This document shows, in pieces, positions 29,702 through 40,689 of a stretch of DNA of 64,000 nucleotides. The notes below the pieces were generated by a model that saw nothing but the letters and a program-made list of their open reading frames with translations, had not been told where the DNA came from and searched no databases. A program made the position numbers and the translations under genes. The DNA is from Bryum argenteum (lineage: Eukaryota > Streptophyta > Bryopsida > Bryales > Bryaceae), in contig CM073321.1 in the NCBI GenBank assembly GCA_037043015.1, forward strand, positions 41,560,420 to 41,624,419, read 5' to 3'. Numbering within the stretch: the first letter of the stretch is position 1; each line of letters begins with the position of its first letter.

Positions 29702-30029
29702 CTATTCAGTCAGCACACGTGAGTATTTGGCTTGTCGTTCCGTTCCGTGGATACTTGAAGCCAATCGTCCCTTTTGCGAGTGTCTCTTCTATTATCTGGT
29801 ACCCCGTTGGATTGGGAAGAATGCTCCATGTTCCGGAACCGCACCCCCGCAATGAAACTGGTGACGACAACGCACACTACAAGGGCTCAAGTTACTCTTT
29901 GCACATATAGACCGAGCAGGGGGCTTCTCATGGGGAGACCCAAGACAACGGGCAAAGCACAAAGGAAAGTGCCTTCAAGCCCGTGAACGACTCCCTATAT
30001 ACTCCATACTTCTGTAAGTCGGGGGCGAC

Positions 30030-30212
30030 TGCGCATAGAAGGCGACTGGCGGTTCGGCTAGGTCGCCACAACCAGATCGGCGGTCGCCCTAACAACAACA
30101 CTGTCGCGCCATATGAACGGCCAGTCGCCTTGGCCTTGACTTCATCGCGCTAGGTGGACTGCCAGTCGCCCTAGCCCTGGCCCACTTGGACCGCCGGTCG
30201 CCCTAGCGATGA
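30030..30212. repeat. GC-rich dyad repeat cluster 5 (duplicate of cluster 2)
   Basis: Matches the 5078-5262 cluster as part of copy B, with one GGTCGCCACAACCAGATCGGC unit fewer. Confidence 0.85.
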
Positions 30213-30766
30213 CAGATTTTTTCGACGAAGAGCACTTTACTCCCCAACTACAAATTTGTAGGGGGCCATGGTCAATATCCATGGTCCACGCAGTACAACT
30301 ATTATGAACTACAATCATAGAGACCATGCGGCTCAAAAATGTTTGATTGGCAATTATGCTTTTCTTTTTCATAAAAAACAAAAAACAAATAAAGGGAACA
30401 TGGGAAGGCAAGAGAGAAAACAATAAGGACTCATATTAGAAACTAGAGTTTTAACTTCTCTTGCTCCAAATCCAAAAAATAAAGGGATGAATATTGCTCA
30501 ATCCACGTTCCCTAAATAATTAAGAATGGTAAAAATTGCCATATATCAATGAAGGTACCTTGGACATTGAAGATTATTCCCTTATGCTTATACCAAATGC
30601 AATAGTGAGATTTCATTCACCAAGAATATTTAAATTGAAGAAAATCAAAAACTTCATATTCACATTCAACGTTTTTGCATACAAAATGGCAATTGCACTT
30701 AGTGTTTGATATTGAGTACACTACTTTTCTACAACTGCTAAAAAAACGTGATTAACTAACTACCAG

Positions 30767-31392
30767 TCATTCTTCGTTTGGGCCCCCTTCATTGTAAAGT
30801 TGGCTTGGCCCCCCTTCTGTACAAACTTGGCTTGGCCCCCCTTCATCCAAATGTGCTTCATCTTCCTCCATCGTTTGGTTCGGCTCCCCTTCATCCACTT
30901 CTCGCCTTTCGGTCCCTTCTTCTTCCGAATCTGACCAAACTATGTCCTCATCAGGGATTCCTCCTTTGTAACCCCTAGGCGTTGTAAGACCTTCTCGTGG
31001 GTTGGCCGCTGGATAAGGAGCTCGCGGAATATGGGGTTCTGTTGGCTTAATAGTTTGAGGGGATTTTTTTAACGTCCTCCAATCCACCTCCCTCTGCAAA
31101 ATTATCTCCGCGTACACCATTTGTGCTATGTTGTACGAAACCTCGTTGCTCACCACATGCACACCGGCGTAGAGGAACTTCCACACTTCAATGCATCGTT
31201 GCACAAATTCATCCTGATTGCAATAGTGCAAATTTGCGCAATTCAAGCGGCGATGAAACTCGTGACGATAGTGTGGAAACAAATGGCCGATGTGGCACCA
31301 AGCAATGTACCACTTGCAAATCTCCTTTGCTTCTTTCCTTTCTTCTTGCGGTTCTTGTCTCTCGCTATCTTCCGCTCCTGGCTAGGCGTCAT
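30767..31392 (-). pseudogene. WCHI-family protein, copy B (deletion frameshift)
   Basis: The start at 31392 corresponds to copy A's 6540. A deletion of about 77 bp shortly after the basic N-terminus removes the FPGW region and shifts the frame. The open core then reads LFP/FP-HYRHEFHRRLNCANLHYC, CIEVWKFLYAG and YAEIILQREVDW as in copy A, ending in the same GGPSQ-repeat tail. Neither copy can make the full protein, but each is broken differently, so the inactivating changes came after the duplication. Confidence 0.7.
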
Positions 31393-31663
31393 CGTCACCC
31401 AAATGATAATCAACGAAGAAACTTAAAAAACACTCAAAACAAAGTTATATCTATTCCGTAGACTAACACAGAATTTGAAAAACTCGAAAATAGGGCGGCA
31501 CGTATGTGTAAAAAGCAAACGTGTGGCACGTGTGTGCCAATCATCGCACGCTCTAGCGCTCGACACCAGACAACGGTCGACACCAGACAATGCGCAAGGC
31601 CCGACACGTGGAGGTGAAAAATGGCGACTGCCGGTGTCCGCGCGCGTATTTGTACCCTGGTGC

Positions 31664-31780
31664 TAGGGCGACCGTCGATCCAGCGGACGGGCGAACGTCA
31701 GTTACTGGGCGACCGCCGATCCAGCTCGTAGGCAAATGTAGGTCAGTGGGCGACCGGCGGTTTAGATGATGGGCACGGAA
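31664..31780. repeat. GC-rich dyad repeat cluster 6, upstream of WCHI copy B
   Basis: Short version of cluster 3, with units GGCGACCGTCGATCCAGCGG and GGCGACCGGCGG. Confidence 0.8.
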
Positions 31781-32916
31781 TAACCTTCCTACCAGCGTAT
31801 TTGTCAAAATTATCAAAGGAGTAACGAATTCATATGATGGATTTTGGTTGCAAGTATTTGGAACCATCAAAACTATAAAAAAAAAAAGAGATAAAATAGA
31901 TAAAGGGGGGAATAATGTGATTTTTATACTTGGACTTGCTAATAATGACCCTATGAAAATGATGGAATCATAAAAAAAAAACATAGGGAAATCGCATCCA
32001 TATGTCATAATTTAGGTGCACCCACCAGAACTTCGAATGATAAGGGAAAAGAGAACAAAAGGGTAGAGGAGGTGATAGTAACACTTGAATTAGGTAATAA
32101 GGGCCTTATGAATGTAATGGAAGTGTTCATAAAACCATAGGAGAATGCGAACTATGTGGTTGAGTTTATATGGGGATATTTGAATTGGCAAAGTTTGAAG
32201 TAAGGGGGCATATGTAAATATATAAGCAAAAAGGGAGTGGAAAGTGTTGATATTTTTCCTAGGTGATTCATATAGTTTAAAAAACATGGTAAAAATCTTA
32301 GGGCCATGGGAGGAACGGAAGTATTTTTCCCAAATTTCTAAAAATTAAATAGTCATGTGAAAGTAGGCGGTGAGCGCAGATGCATACAAAAACAAAGTGG
32401 GGAATGTAATTTGAACATTTGGACTATCTACTATGGATCATATAAAAATGATGGAACCATAAAAATTACTATAGGACAACCTGTACTATTTTTTCCAAAT
32501 TAATCTAGAATGTTCAAATTGACTTGAGTTTTAAATACTAGACAAAAATTAGTTAAATGGAGAGGAAAAATAATTTTTAAAAGATTGGACTATTTAATAA
32601 CTACCTTAAGAACATGATGGAGCTATAAAAAAAAATCGTAGGAGTAAAGGATCTATAGGGTGGATTTTGGTTGCAAGTACTTAGAAACACCAGAACTTCA
32701 AAAAATAAGAGAAAATAGATAAAGGGGGTAAAGGGACAATTTTAACACTGAGACTAGCTAATTATGACCCTATGGAAATGATGGTGTTATTTAAAAAATC
32801 GTGGGGATAACGCATGTGTCGGCCATCATTTACTTGCAAGTCTTTTGAATCAGCAGAATACTGAATAATATAGGTATAATAGATTTGTGGAAAGAGATAA
32901 CGACTTGTGCAATATT

Positions 32917-34117
32917 CAAATTTTGAATAAACCGCTTCAAGCATCTCCCCCATTCCCCCCTTCAGTCCCCCTCATCCCCCCTCATTCCCTCTCATTCCCA
33001 CTCCGTTCTTCCTATTTCTCATTCCCAATTGAAAATGATTCTCATGGTCATGGGCATTTTGCCAAGAGCGGTGACCATGATACATGAAAAATGTATTTTA
33101 TGCTCATTGGATACTCTTGTGGTGTAATATGGATTTAGATCGATACAAGTTTAATCACAATTTACAAAAATATAATTTTCAACATTCTCAAATTTCTCAA
33201 CATAAAATATTCATCAAATATTGGTTCCAAAAGTACCCTCAGTAATGGGTTGATTAGAATGTCCGCAAATCATTAGTCTTCTTGACTTCAAATATTTACC
33301 TTCATATGGTAGTCACTCATTTTTTCTCCAAACATATAATATGTCATGATATATCACCTTTTAATTTGGTAAGCAACTATTTCTCTCAGTGCTTACTAGG
33401 GTATATGCACTGATCCCATTCACTTAATTGTATTTCAAGGCCTTATTATTTGACTTGCCAAAATTTTCAAAATCCTCCCCCCTCTCAATTTAACCAAATT
33501 TATAATGTTATGAGCCAATAAACTCATTGCAAGGATAATCTATCAGTCGGATATTGTATACGGAGATCTTATAATTTATTAAAGGCTCCACTGATATAAA
33601 AAGAAACTAGAAATTGTTCTTGAATGTGATGTTAGCATATGAGGTGCAGTTTTGGTGCAAGAATGGTATCTTATCTAGATGCTAGAAATTGACTACCTTG
33701 GATTACATTCTTAGATTGTAGGTATTGAATCGTTAGATGCATTAAAGTGTTTCATGCATTGAAGAGGCTGATGCTCTATAAATGATTTCACATTTTATCA
33801 CTTATTATAAATGGTTAGGCACAATATGACTTGTTAAAATATACATCATACAAAATAATATATACCATTCATGCCTACGAAGAGGACGAGGAACTCTCAC
33901 CCCATCCTTCCTCCCATTCATTATTATCCATTTAGACCTCTCTAGTCCATTTCTTATAAATTGAATGATCATAAAATGGGAATTATGGGACCCACGATCC
34001 GAAATTCCTACCCTATGCGTACCTTCTTAATTTTTAAACTAATACAATATAAACTATAGGGCTCTTTTACCCCTCCCCCATCCAATATTCATCCTCTTCT
34101 CATGATTCTCATGATTT
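32917..34117. other. Mostly AT-rich, with a CCCCTCATTCC tract; no gene
   Basis: A pyrimidine tract (TCCCCCATTCCCCCC, CTCATCCCCCCTCATTCC) lies at 32944-33020. The rest is AT-rich with no recognised gene. Confidence 0.5.
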
Positions 34118-35440
34118 ATGGAGGCACTACCCGTTGTAGCGGGTACATCCATGGTGCGCCATGACCGAGGTCGGATTGAGAAGAAGCGCATAGACATCTT
34201 GAAGAATCCAAAGATATTAGCGTTTAGAGGATGGGAGGAAGAGACGGAGCCATGGTCTTTTGCCATATGTGAGAAATATGTGGAGTGGTGCCACATCAAC
34301 AAGCTCTTTCCTCTACATCGGCACAATATTCATCGGCAGAAGAATGAAGCAAACCTCCGAGAGTGCCATCATGACCTATTTAAAGCAAGATGCATATATG
34401 CTTGGCATTTGATATACGGTAACAACCATATTTTTAAATATGAGTTTCCCTACTTTTTGGCAAGAATAGCATATGCGGAAATGATTCTCGGGAAGGAGGT
34501 GGATTGGTGGACGCATCCACGTTTGCCTATACAAGAGAAGACCGAACCAATAGAGGTTGGAGAGACATCAAAGACTATTGAAGGAGATGGAATTGGAACT
34601 ATACCTATGAGTCCTAAGGCCAACGCGGAATTTTACACAGCAGGGTCTTCTTCCGAATCCTCATAGGATGAACACACACGAGTATACAAGCTCAGTGAAC
34701 CAACTGGTCCTTCAATAAATTGCACTGAGGGGATTTCCTTTGAGGCAAATCCACTCCGAACAGTGGGTGGAAGATTATCTGAATTCATGGATTCTTTTAT
34801 CATTTTGCACAATTTCAGTATAGGAACATGCGTGTAATGGAGGACGTAGTGCAGCACAGAAAGGAATTGGAAGCCCTCAAAGAAAGAGCTCTTTTGCACC
34901 ATACGATGTACAAGAAGACTGTCAGGAGCTTTCGGAAAAAGCTCTAGACAGCATAGCTGACATGGAGACCATGCTTGTGCTACGAAAAGAGGCTCGTGAG
35001 AAGTTTTTGGAGAAGAAACATTCAAACAACCTTTCGATAGAAGCCTACGTGGAGTTCTGGACAGCGAAACATACTTACCTGAAAGGGGTCCTAGCTGAGG
35101 AGATGGATCGGTTGACGGATATTGAAGAATAAATTGGTCTAGAGGTAGATAAAGAAATGCTACGCATTCGTGATTTGGCATTTGCGGTAAGTATGGCAAG
35201 ACTCCAGAGGAAGTTGACAAATTTAAGAGGCTGGTGAAATGGAGTGAAGACGATAATGTAAAACTCGCGAAGCAACAACCTGTAGCTGAAGAGGATGCTT
35301 GGATTGAGGACGCATGGGCAGAGTGGGCTCATCGTAAAAATAACGCAAAAGTTGACATCAACATAAACACAATCGACGCTGATTTGGAACCGCAACGATC
35401 ACATTTTTCAAAGGGCAAGGAAAAAGTTGAAGATTCTTAA
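34118..35440 (+). pseudogene. WCHI-family coiled-coil protein, broken into several frames
   Basis: The first frame (34118-34666) gives a complete WCHI core: DILKNPKILAFRGWEEE, CEKYVEWCHINKLFPLHR, NIHRQKNEANLRECHHD and IAYAEMILGKEVDWW. After a stop at 34664, Glu/Lys-rich coiled-coil pieces continue in changing frames (VVQHRKELEALKERALLHH near 34840; KEAREKFLEKKHS near 34990; a last piece 35234-35440). Compared with the intact homologue at 36921-38210, the order (core then coiled coil) is kept. The gene is decayed unless the breaks are introns or errors. It is the only plus-strand member here. Confidence 0.6.
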
Positions 35441-35872
35441 CGCAGAGACAATGGACTTACACCCCCAACATTCACCAAACGATATTTGATTTACGTTAAT
35501 TAGGTGTAGGGAAAGTGTACGTAATTTCTTCTATGTACTTATTCGCATACACTTTATATATGGAAGTTTGTTTTTACCTTTCATCATGCGTGAGTACGTG
35601 TTTGTGCATTGGTACAAGGGGTTGGGCAGGTTATAGGGACTAAAAAGATGTAAGATACAATAAAAGCTGACAAAGTACAATCGATAGACCACAAGCAAAG
35701 GAGTGAACCTAATACATACCATTGATTTAATCGGTGCAAAAAGTAGTACAATAGGAAATGAGATACATTGTTGCAAAAAGCTACCATTTGATAATACTAT
35801 AATCAAATATAGTCCTATATAGCTAAAACCATACGCTATGCTGGAGTGTATGGATTGAAAATATCGTAATTA
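35441..35872. other. AT-rich stretch, no gene
   Basis: AT-rich sequence; no coding region or repeat of the window's families was recognised. Confidence 0.5.
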
Positions 35873-36920
35873 TCATTCACTAGACTGAGGGTTGGAGCAT
35901 TCTCCAACAAGAAGTTTATGCTTTGCACGAGTTCGATTGAATGGACCATCTGCATTTAAGATCAGATCTAAGACTCTAGAGTCTTTCACGTCCTGCAAAG
36001 TCCTTCTTGTGAGGGGACTATGTACATCCAGTAAATAGTCTAGAGCTTGAGACTGGTATTGTGGCCCCCAAGTAGACTCAGCATATTGACACTCTTCTAA
36101 ATCTTCCATGGAGGCATGACCTTCATCGTCGGTTACTCTCTTCCCATATTGATTCCATCGATGTCCCATCGGGTGGGGCCCCCACTTGAATGTATTAGAG
36201 CTCACATCAAAATAGCCTCCAAGGCATTGGAAGAAGAACATCCGATTACCCTCATGCTGTGGACCTTGTCCGGCAAGTATTGGTGCAACTTTTAGAATCT
36301 CGTTTGGGTCAGTCTCCTAATTCAATTGGGAGCTAGGAGTACTCTTCTCGAGATTATGTTCACCTCTACGCCAACTCCAAATAAGGTCTTTACCCCAGAA
36401 TCGAACCTCGTCAGTAGTCTCAGCATTGTGTTCCCAAGAAGGCGGCATATAAGTTCTTAGATTGAACATCTCGTAAACCGCTCGTGAAAAGGCGCTTTGC
36501 ATATAGCACAATGACTTTGAGTCAAACAATGAACTAAGAGACACTGCGGATGATACATATGGACACATGAGCCTAAAGCCCATCCACCCTCAGGTCTAAA
36601 TGGATTTAGGCATATGGGACACGTAGAGTGATCCAATACAAACTGCGGAGGGTTGGGCCACAATAATGTCCTGGATGCTGTGCCGACATGTGGTGTTTGA
36701 AATTCCACCCGGCCTTGCTCCAATCTACAACCTCTGTAGAAGTGTCATCTTGCATCTTGATGTCCATCATAAGAAGATTATCAAACAATGTATCCACACT
36801 CGGCCACGAGGTCATACCGAATGTTCGTCGACCAGCTCCACTAGTAAAATTCTTATCGATCTTCTCCAGCTCCGCTGCAACTTGTCTGCCTCTGTCCACC
36901 GAAAGTATACATGCCACCTT
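35873..36920 (-). pseudogene. RING-finger-like continuation downstream of the WCHI coiled-coil gene
   Basis: Directly after the TAG at 36921 the same frame continues (VACILSVDRGRQVAAELEK), then shifts into a frame with a RING-type zinc finger: CPICLNPF, then SCVHMYHPQCLL and CAICKAPF, the Cys/His order of a RING-H2 E3 ligase. A further shift leads to YEMFNLRTYMPPSWEHN and, after another break, a last piece ending at 35873. If joined, the WCHI gene would end in a RING domain, suggesting ubiquitin ligation; the breaks leave this unproven. Confidence 0.55.
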
Positions 36921-38210
36921 CTAATGGTAGTAAGTGGCTGACAACTGCTCCAAACGAGCTTGCAATTGTTGCTTTTCCTTTAGTAAGGAGTTGTATCCAT
37001 GAGAGGACATGAAAGGGGGATTACGAATAGGGGGGAACAACGGTAAAGATAAAGAATCTTGAGAATCACTCCGTACATCTTCTTCTCGTTCGAGGCCCGA
37101 CATATTAACAACACATGGCTGAGCTTTTACAGGACGGCGCAATTTAGGGCGTTGCGGTGACATTTCTCCAAATGCCAAGTCTTCTGTAAGGTTGAAGACA
37201 ACTCTATCAACATCCGCCATGTCCGATTTCTCTATATCTCCATGAATGTTACGTGGGTGAGATAGTTCTTGCATCTTCTCGCGCATGCGTGCATATTCCA
37301 CGGAAAGCTGGTCCCCTTCTTTCACCTTCTTCTCATACATTGCTCGTGTTTTTTCAAGATCCGCTTGCAATCTTGCTATGACGTCGTCTTTGCTCTTCAG
37401 AAGAGCTTTGAGATCAGAAGATGTGTCAAGTTCTTCCAATGGTAAGATGCTAGTACCATGGGGCTCTACTACGGGTGGATGATTACTTGCTATTGGAAGG
37501 CGAGGGCCACCTATTTCAGGAACGCGGCCAGGTAAATTACGACGATGATCCGCATCAATCACAACGCTGGAGGGAGGAAGAGGTTGTTGTACTTGACGCA
37601 CCGCCTTACGAGGCCGCGAACCATCCGAGTCATCGTCCTCTTCCAATGTAGCACTATGATAGGAAGCCTCTTCCATAGCCTTGGTAATAGACCTCGTCAC
37701 TCCCATGCCACCATCAGGAGCGTCAAGAAATCTTAGAATGCCTGTCGGAATGTCACTCGTTGAAGGTCGTGTTACATGCTTCCCCTCTTTGACAGTTGTC
37801 CAATCCACTCGTTTACCAAGAGCAACCTCGGCGTATACTCCACGAGCAAGAAACAATGGAACCTCGTTGCGCTCCACACATGGCATGCCATACAGGACTT
37901 GGTAAACCTCAATGCATCGTTGTTTGAAGTTTGGACAATTGCAAAACTTAAGATTTGCCTTGTTGGTGCGCCGATGAAAATGGTGACGTGACAGAGGGAA
38001 TTTCTTGTCAATGTGACACCATTCAATGAACGATTCGCAAGTGGCCATCGTCCACATATCTGGTTCATCTTCCCAACCTCTGAAGGCAAGCTTATTCGGA
38101 TTTTGAAGCACGTGTAATCTTTTCTGTTGTGGGTTGCCCCTCCTCTTCCTCTTCTTGTCGTTCTCTGCCTTCCTAAGTTGCCCGAGAGTAGCTATGGATG
38201 AAATAGCCAA
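36921..38210 (-). CDS. WCHI-family protein with coiled coil, 429 aa
   Basis: The longest open member of the family in this window. A Lys/Arg-rich N-terminus (NDKKRKRRGN) is followed by the core: NPNKLAFRGWEDEPDMWT, CESFIEWCHIDKKFPL, RHHFHRRTNKANLKFC, FKQRCIEVYQVLYG and YAEVALGKRVDW. Then come an acidic linker, a coiled coil (KSKDDVIARLQADLEKTRA, MREKMQEL) and a C-terminal coil (LLKEKQQLQARLEQLSA). The family is unknown to me. The stop TAG at 36921 is followed by open frame in phase, so the protein may once have been longer. It is divergent from the kinase gene at 38810 across GC cluster 7. Confidence 0.6.
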   Translation of the reverse strand: MAISSIATLGQLRKAENDKKRKRRGNPQQKRLHVLQNPNKLAFRGWEDEPDMWTMATCESFIEWCHIDKKFPLSRHHFHRRTNKANLKFCNCPNFKQRCIEVYQVLYGMPCVERNEVPLFLARGVYAEVALGKRVDWTTVKEGKHVTRPSTSDIPTGILRFLDAPDGGMGVTRSITKAMEEASYHSATLEEDDDSDGSRPRKAVRQVQQPLPPSSVVIDADHRRNLPGRVPEIGGPRLPIASNHPPVVEPHGTSILPLEELDTSSDLKALLKSKDDVIARLQADLEKTRAMYEKKVKEGDQLSVEYARMREKMQELSHPRNIHGDIEKSDMADVDRVVFNLTEDLAFGEMSPQRPKLRRPVKAQPCVVNMSGLEREEDVRSDSQDSLSLPLFPPIRNPPFMSSHGYNSLLKEKQQLQARLEQLSATYYH

Positions 38211-38336
38211 AATGGCGAATAGTTATTACTTACCCGGAACGAGCATGCAGCCAATTTAATGGATGTAAGACAGCGCGCCAGGCCAGTAAACCCAAATAAG
38301 AAGTTCAGATATGATGGGGAATATATAGGGCAACCT

Positions 38337-38622
38337 CGCGTCGGGGCGACCACAGAATCAAGGCGACCGGCGGTCCAGATAGTGCTAGGACGTTGCGTGG
38401 GCGACCGGCGGTTCAGTGAGGGCGCAATCGCAGGTACAAATATCGCCACAGCAAGAGGTGGGGCGACCGCCGGTGCAGCTGTCGCGACAGCGGGAGGTAG
38501 GGCGACCGCTGGTGCAGCTGTTCGCGACAGCGGGACGTAGGGCGACCGCCGGTGCAGCTGTCGCGACAGCGGGACGTGGGGCGACGGGCGGTGGGCGACT
38601 GTGGGGCGACCGCCGGTCTCCA
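38337..38622. promoter_or_regulatory. GC-rich dyad repeat cluster 7 between divergent genes
   Basis: Tandem units of about 50 bp, GGGCGACCGCCGGTGCAGCTG followed by TCGCGACAGCGGGA, repeated about three times, with GGCGACCGGCGGT units on the left. It lies between the start of the WCHI gene (38210, minus) and the kinase (38810, plus), where a shared promoter is expected. Regulatory function is inferred from position only. Confidence 0.6.
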
Positions 38623-38809
38623 GGGATTTATAAACCCCAACGCGCGGGTTTGATATTACTTTTACCCTAACCGCTACCGAACTCTCCTCCGCCCTGTGTC
38701 CTTGCTCGTGTAAATGCGCACTGCCAGGTCGTCTGAGGAGTTTTTGGGGTTTAGTGCACATTGATAGCAGGGGGGATATTTTTTGCCGGTTTTTTCAAGA
38801 AGTTCAAAG

Positions 38810-40289
38810 ATGAGTAAATCAAAAAAGCACCAGGAGGGACAGCGAACATGGGATCTTGATGCCCCCGAAACATTTGCACCAGACCTTGGTATGCAACAAC
38901 ATAGTGGAAGCGGAGGCCATTGGAGGAAGAGGAGACACCCAAAAGAAGTAGCTCCCGGATTCCCAACATCAGATTATACTAGGTTTGCGGAAAAAGCATG
39001 CTTGGATTGGTATGAGGAAATGGACGCTCAATTCCTAGAGCACAACTACTTGAAGAATGTTAGCACGGGTAAAGCGAGATTGAAGAAGAAAATTGGAGGC
39101 GGTAATTTTGAAGGCCATGGAGGAATCGGAAGAATTCCAAGATGTGGATTATCATTCGCAGTACCAGTTGTGGATGGAGAATACAATTGAACCATGCATG
39201 TTCAATGTAAAAGAGTTGTGGAAGAAGCGATTTGGACAGAGGCGTCTCACACAAGAGGTGCACCAGTTTAAACGCAAGATGGATTGGTGGCAACCCTATG
39301 TCCAAAAGCTTAGCAAAAATAAAACCCGAGGGATGTCATGGAAAAAAACCGCTTTGCGCGCCACATTTGAACAAGACACAGGGTCGAGGGTGGTGTGGAT
39401 TCCTCAAGACGCTACGATAGAAGCTCTATCAGCCCGCGACATGGAGGGAGGCCATGGACTGGTGCGGAAGGTGCGGATTGTTGGAGTAGACCACGTTCCA
39501 GATCATATCGAGTTTGCAGCAAAGCTTTCCAAGAATATGAATATTCAGAAGAGGAGGATAGAGACTGCAGCAGAAGCTCTTGTATGTCCTTTGAATCATC
39601 TAGGTATTATCAAGTTTTGGGCGTTGCATACAAGAACATTCGAGGCTTACACATATTGGTGGAATGGAGGATCTCTACACGAAATGCTGAAGTTAGATGA
39701 GAAGGTCGACGACAAACATCTTTACTGGTCGAAAGGAAAGGAAGTTCCGAGACTCACTACACAGAAGGCTTTCAGAATTAGCCTTTTCCGACGTCATAGG
39801 ATGAAGTTAGCTTGGGGTTTAGTGTAACATCATGAATCTGGTGCATAAGACAAGAGTACTTCACAACGACCTATCCCCCTCGAACATACTATTGCATTTC
39901 CCAACTCTCGGAGAAGGCAAGATTTGTATTGGAGTGTGTGACTGGGGGATGGCATCTCGTATAGTAGAACAACAGCCTTCACGTTACGGATACCAGACGA
40001 CGTAGAAATAAGAAGAAGCTATGGCACGTCGATGGTGGGTGGCGCCCGAGATGTTCTATACTTATGGGGTTATGGACCAGAAAGTTCTGATACAAATTTG
40101 CACGTCGAGGAACTTCAACATCCAACCACAGTAGCATCAGATTCGTATGCGGTTGGCAAGCTCATCCAGCTGATTGGTGTGCAAAACAAATTTGACGAAG
40201 AATTATTTTCGAATTCGACGGTGCGAGAGTCATTTCTGTCGAAAATATTATCACTGATCGGGCATGAATCGGAGAAGAGAATGACCTGA
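38810..40289 (+). pseudogene. Protein kinase-like gene, several frame breaks
   Basis: Starts MSKSKKHQEGQRTWD. Kinase landmarks in order: a Gly-loop-like GGHGLVRKVRIVG, AAKL (Lys of subdomain II), LVCPLNHLGIIKFWAL, WWNGGSLHEML (hinge), the catalytic loop VLHNDLSPSNILL (about 39868-39906), CDWGMAS in place of DFG, WWVAPEM (APE motif) and SYAVGKLIQLIG. The Asp of HND and the Asn of SPSN are present. Breaks: a 1-nt shift in an A4 run near 39087, a shift/stop at 39825, in-frame TAG and TAA near 40002-40008, and a shift near 40065. It is a decayed kinase; the atypical HND and DWG motifs suggest a divergent family. Confidence 0.72.
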
Positions 40290-40689
40290 GGGGAGGTGGT
40301 GAACCGCTTGATGGGAAAATCATATCATATGCTTCCACTAGAGTCTGTATTTAGAGAGGACAGTTTTTAGTCTATAATATCAGTATATCTTCTTGCAATT
40401 CATAGGCTCCTATGGATGACCATCTCACGTCATTGAGTGCTCATTTAGCCATGTAATGCACAAATTATACTTGCAATGACATATTGTTCTAGTTTTAATA
40501 GATTTTTGCAACTCTTATAATTATGTTCCCTTTTTTACACTAATCACATATGTATGTCACCACATTTTTTGTTACATGAGTTTCAAACCTCATGGTTGAT
40601 GTTAGCCTTTTCTTCAAGGGTTCGTGGATTGTTGTAATTTGTTTTATCTTAAATTCTTAATGCTTCATCTTAAATTCTTAATGGTTCAT
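40290..40689. other. 3' flank between convergent genes, nothing recognised
   Basis: AT-rich sequence between the kinase pseudogene (plus) and the second ParB-like gene (minus). Confidence 0.5.

Larger units (their letters stand above)
29714..32916. repeat. Segmental duplication, copy B (partner 4745-8507)
   Basis: Near-identical to copy A over most of its length, starting inside the hAT N-terminal coding region (CACACGTGAGTATTTGGC at 29714) and losing similarity after CTTGTGC near 32916. The rest of the hAT gene is absent here. It lacks the MITE and some GC repeats and has a 77-bp deletion in the WCHI gene. Confidence 0.85.
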
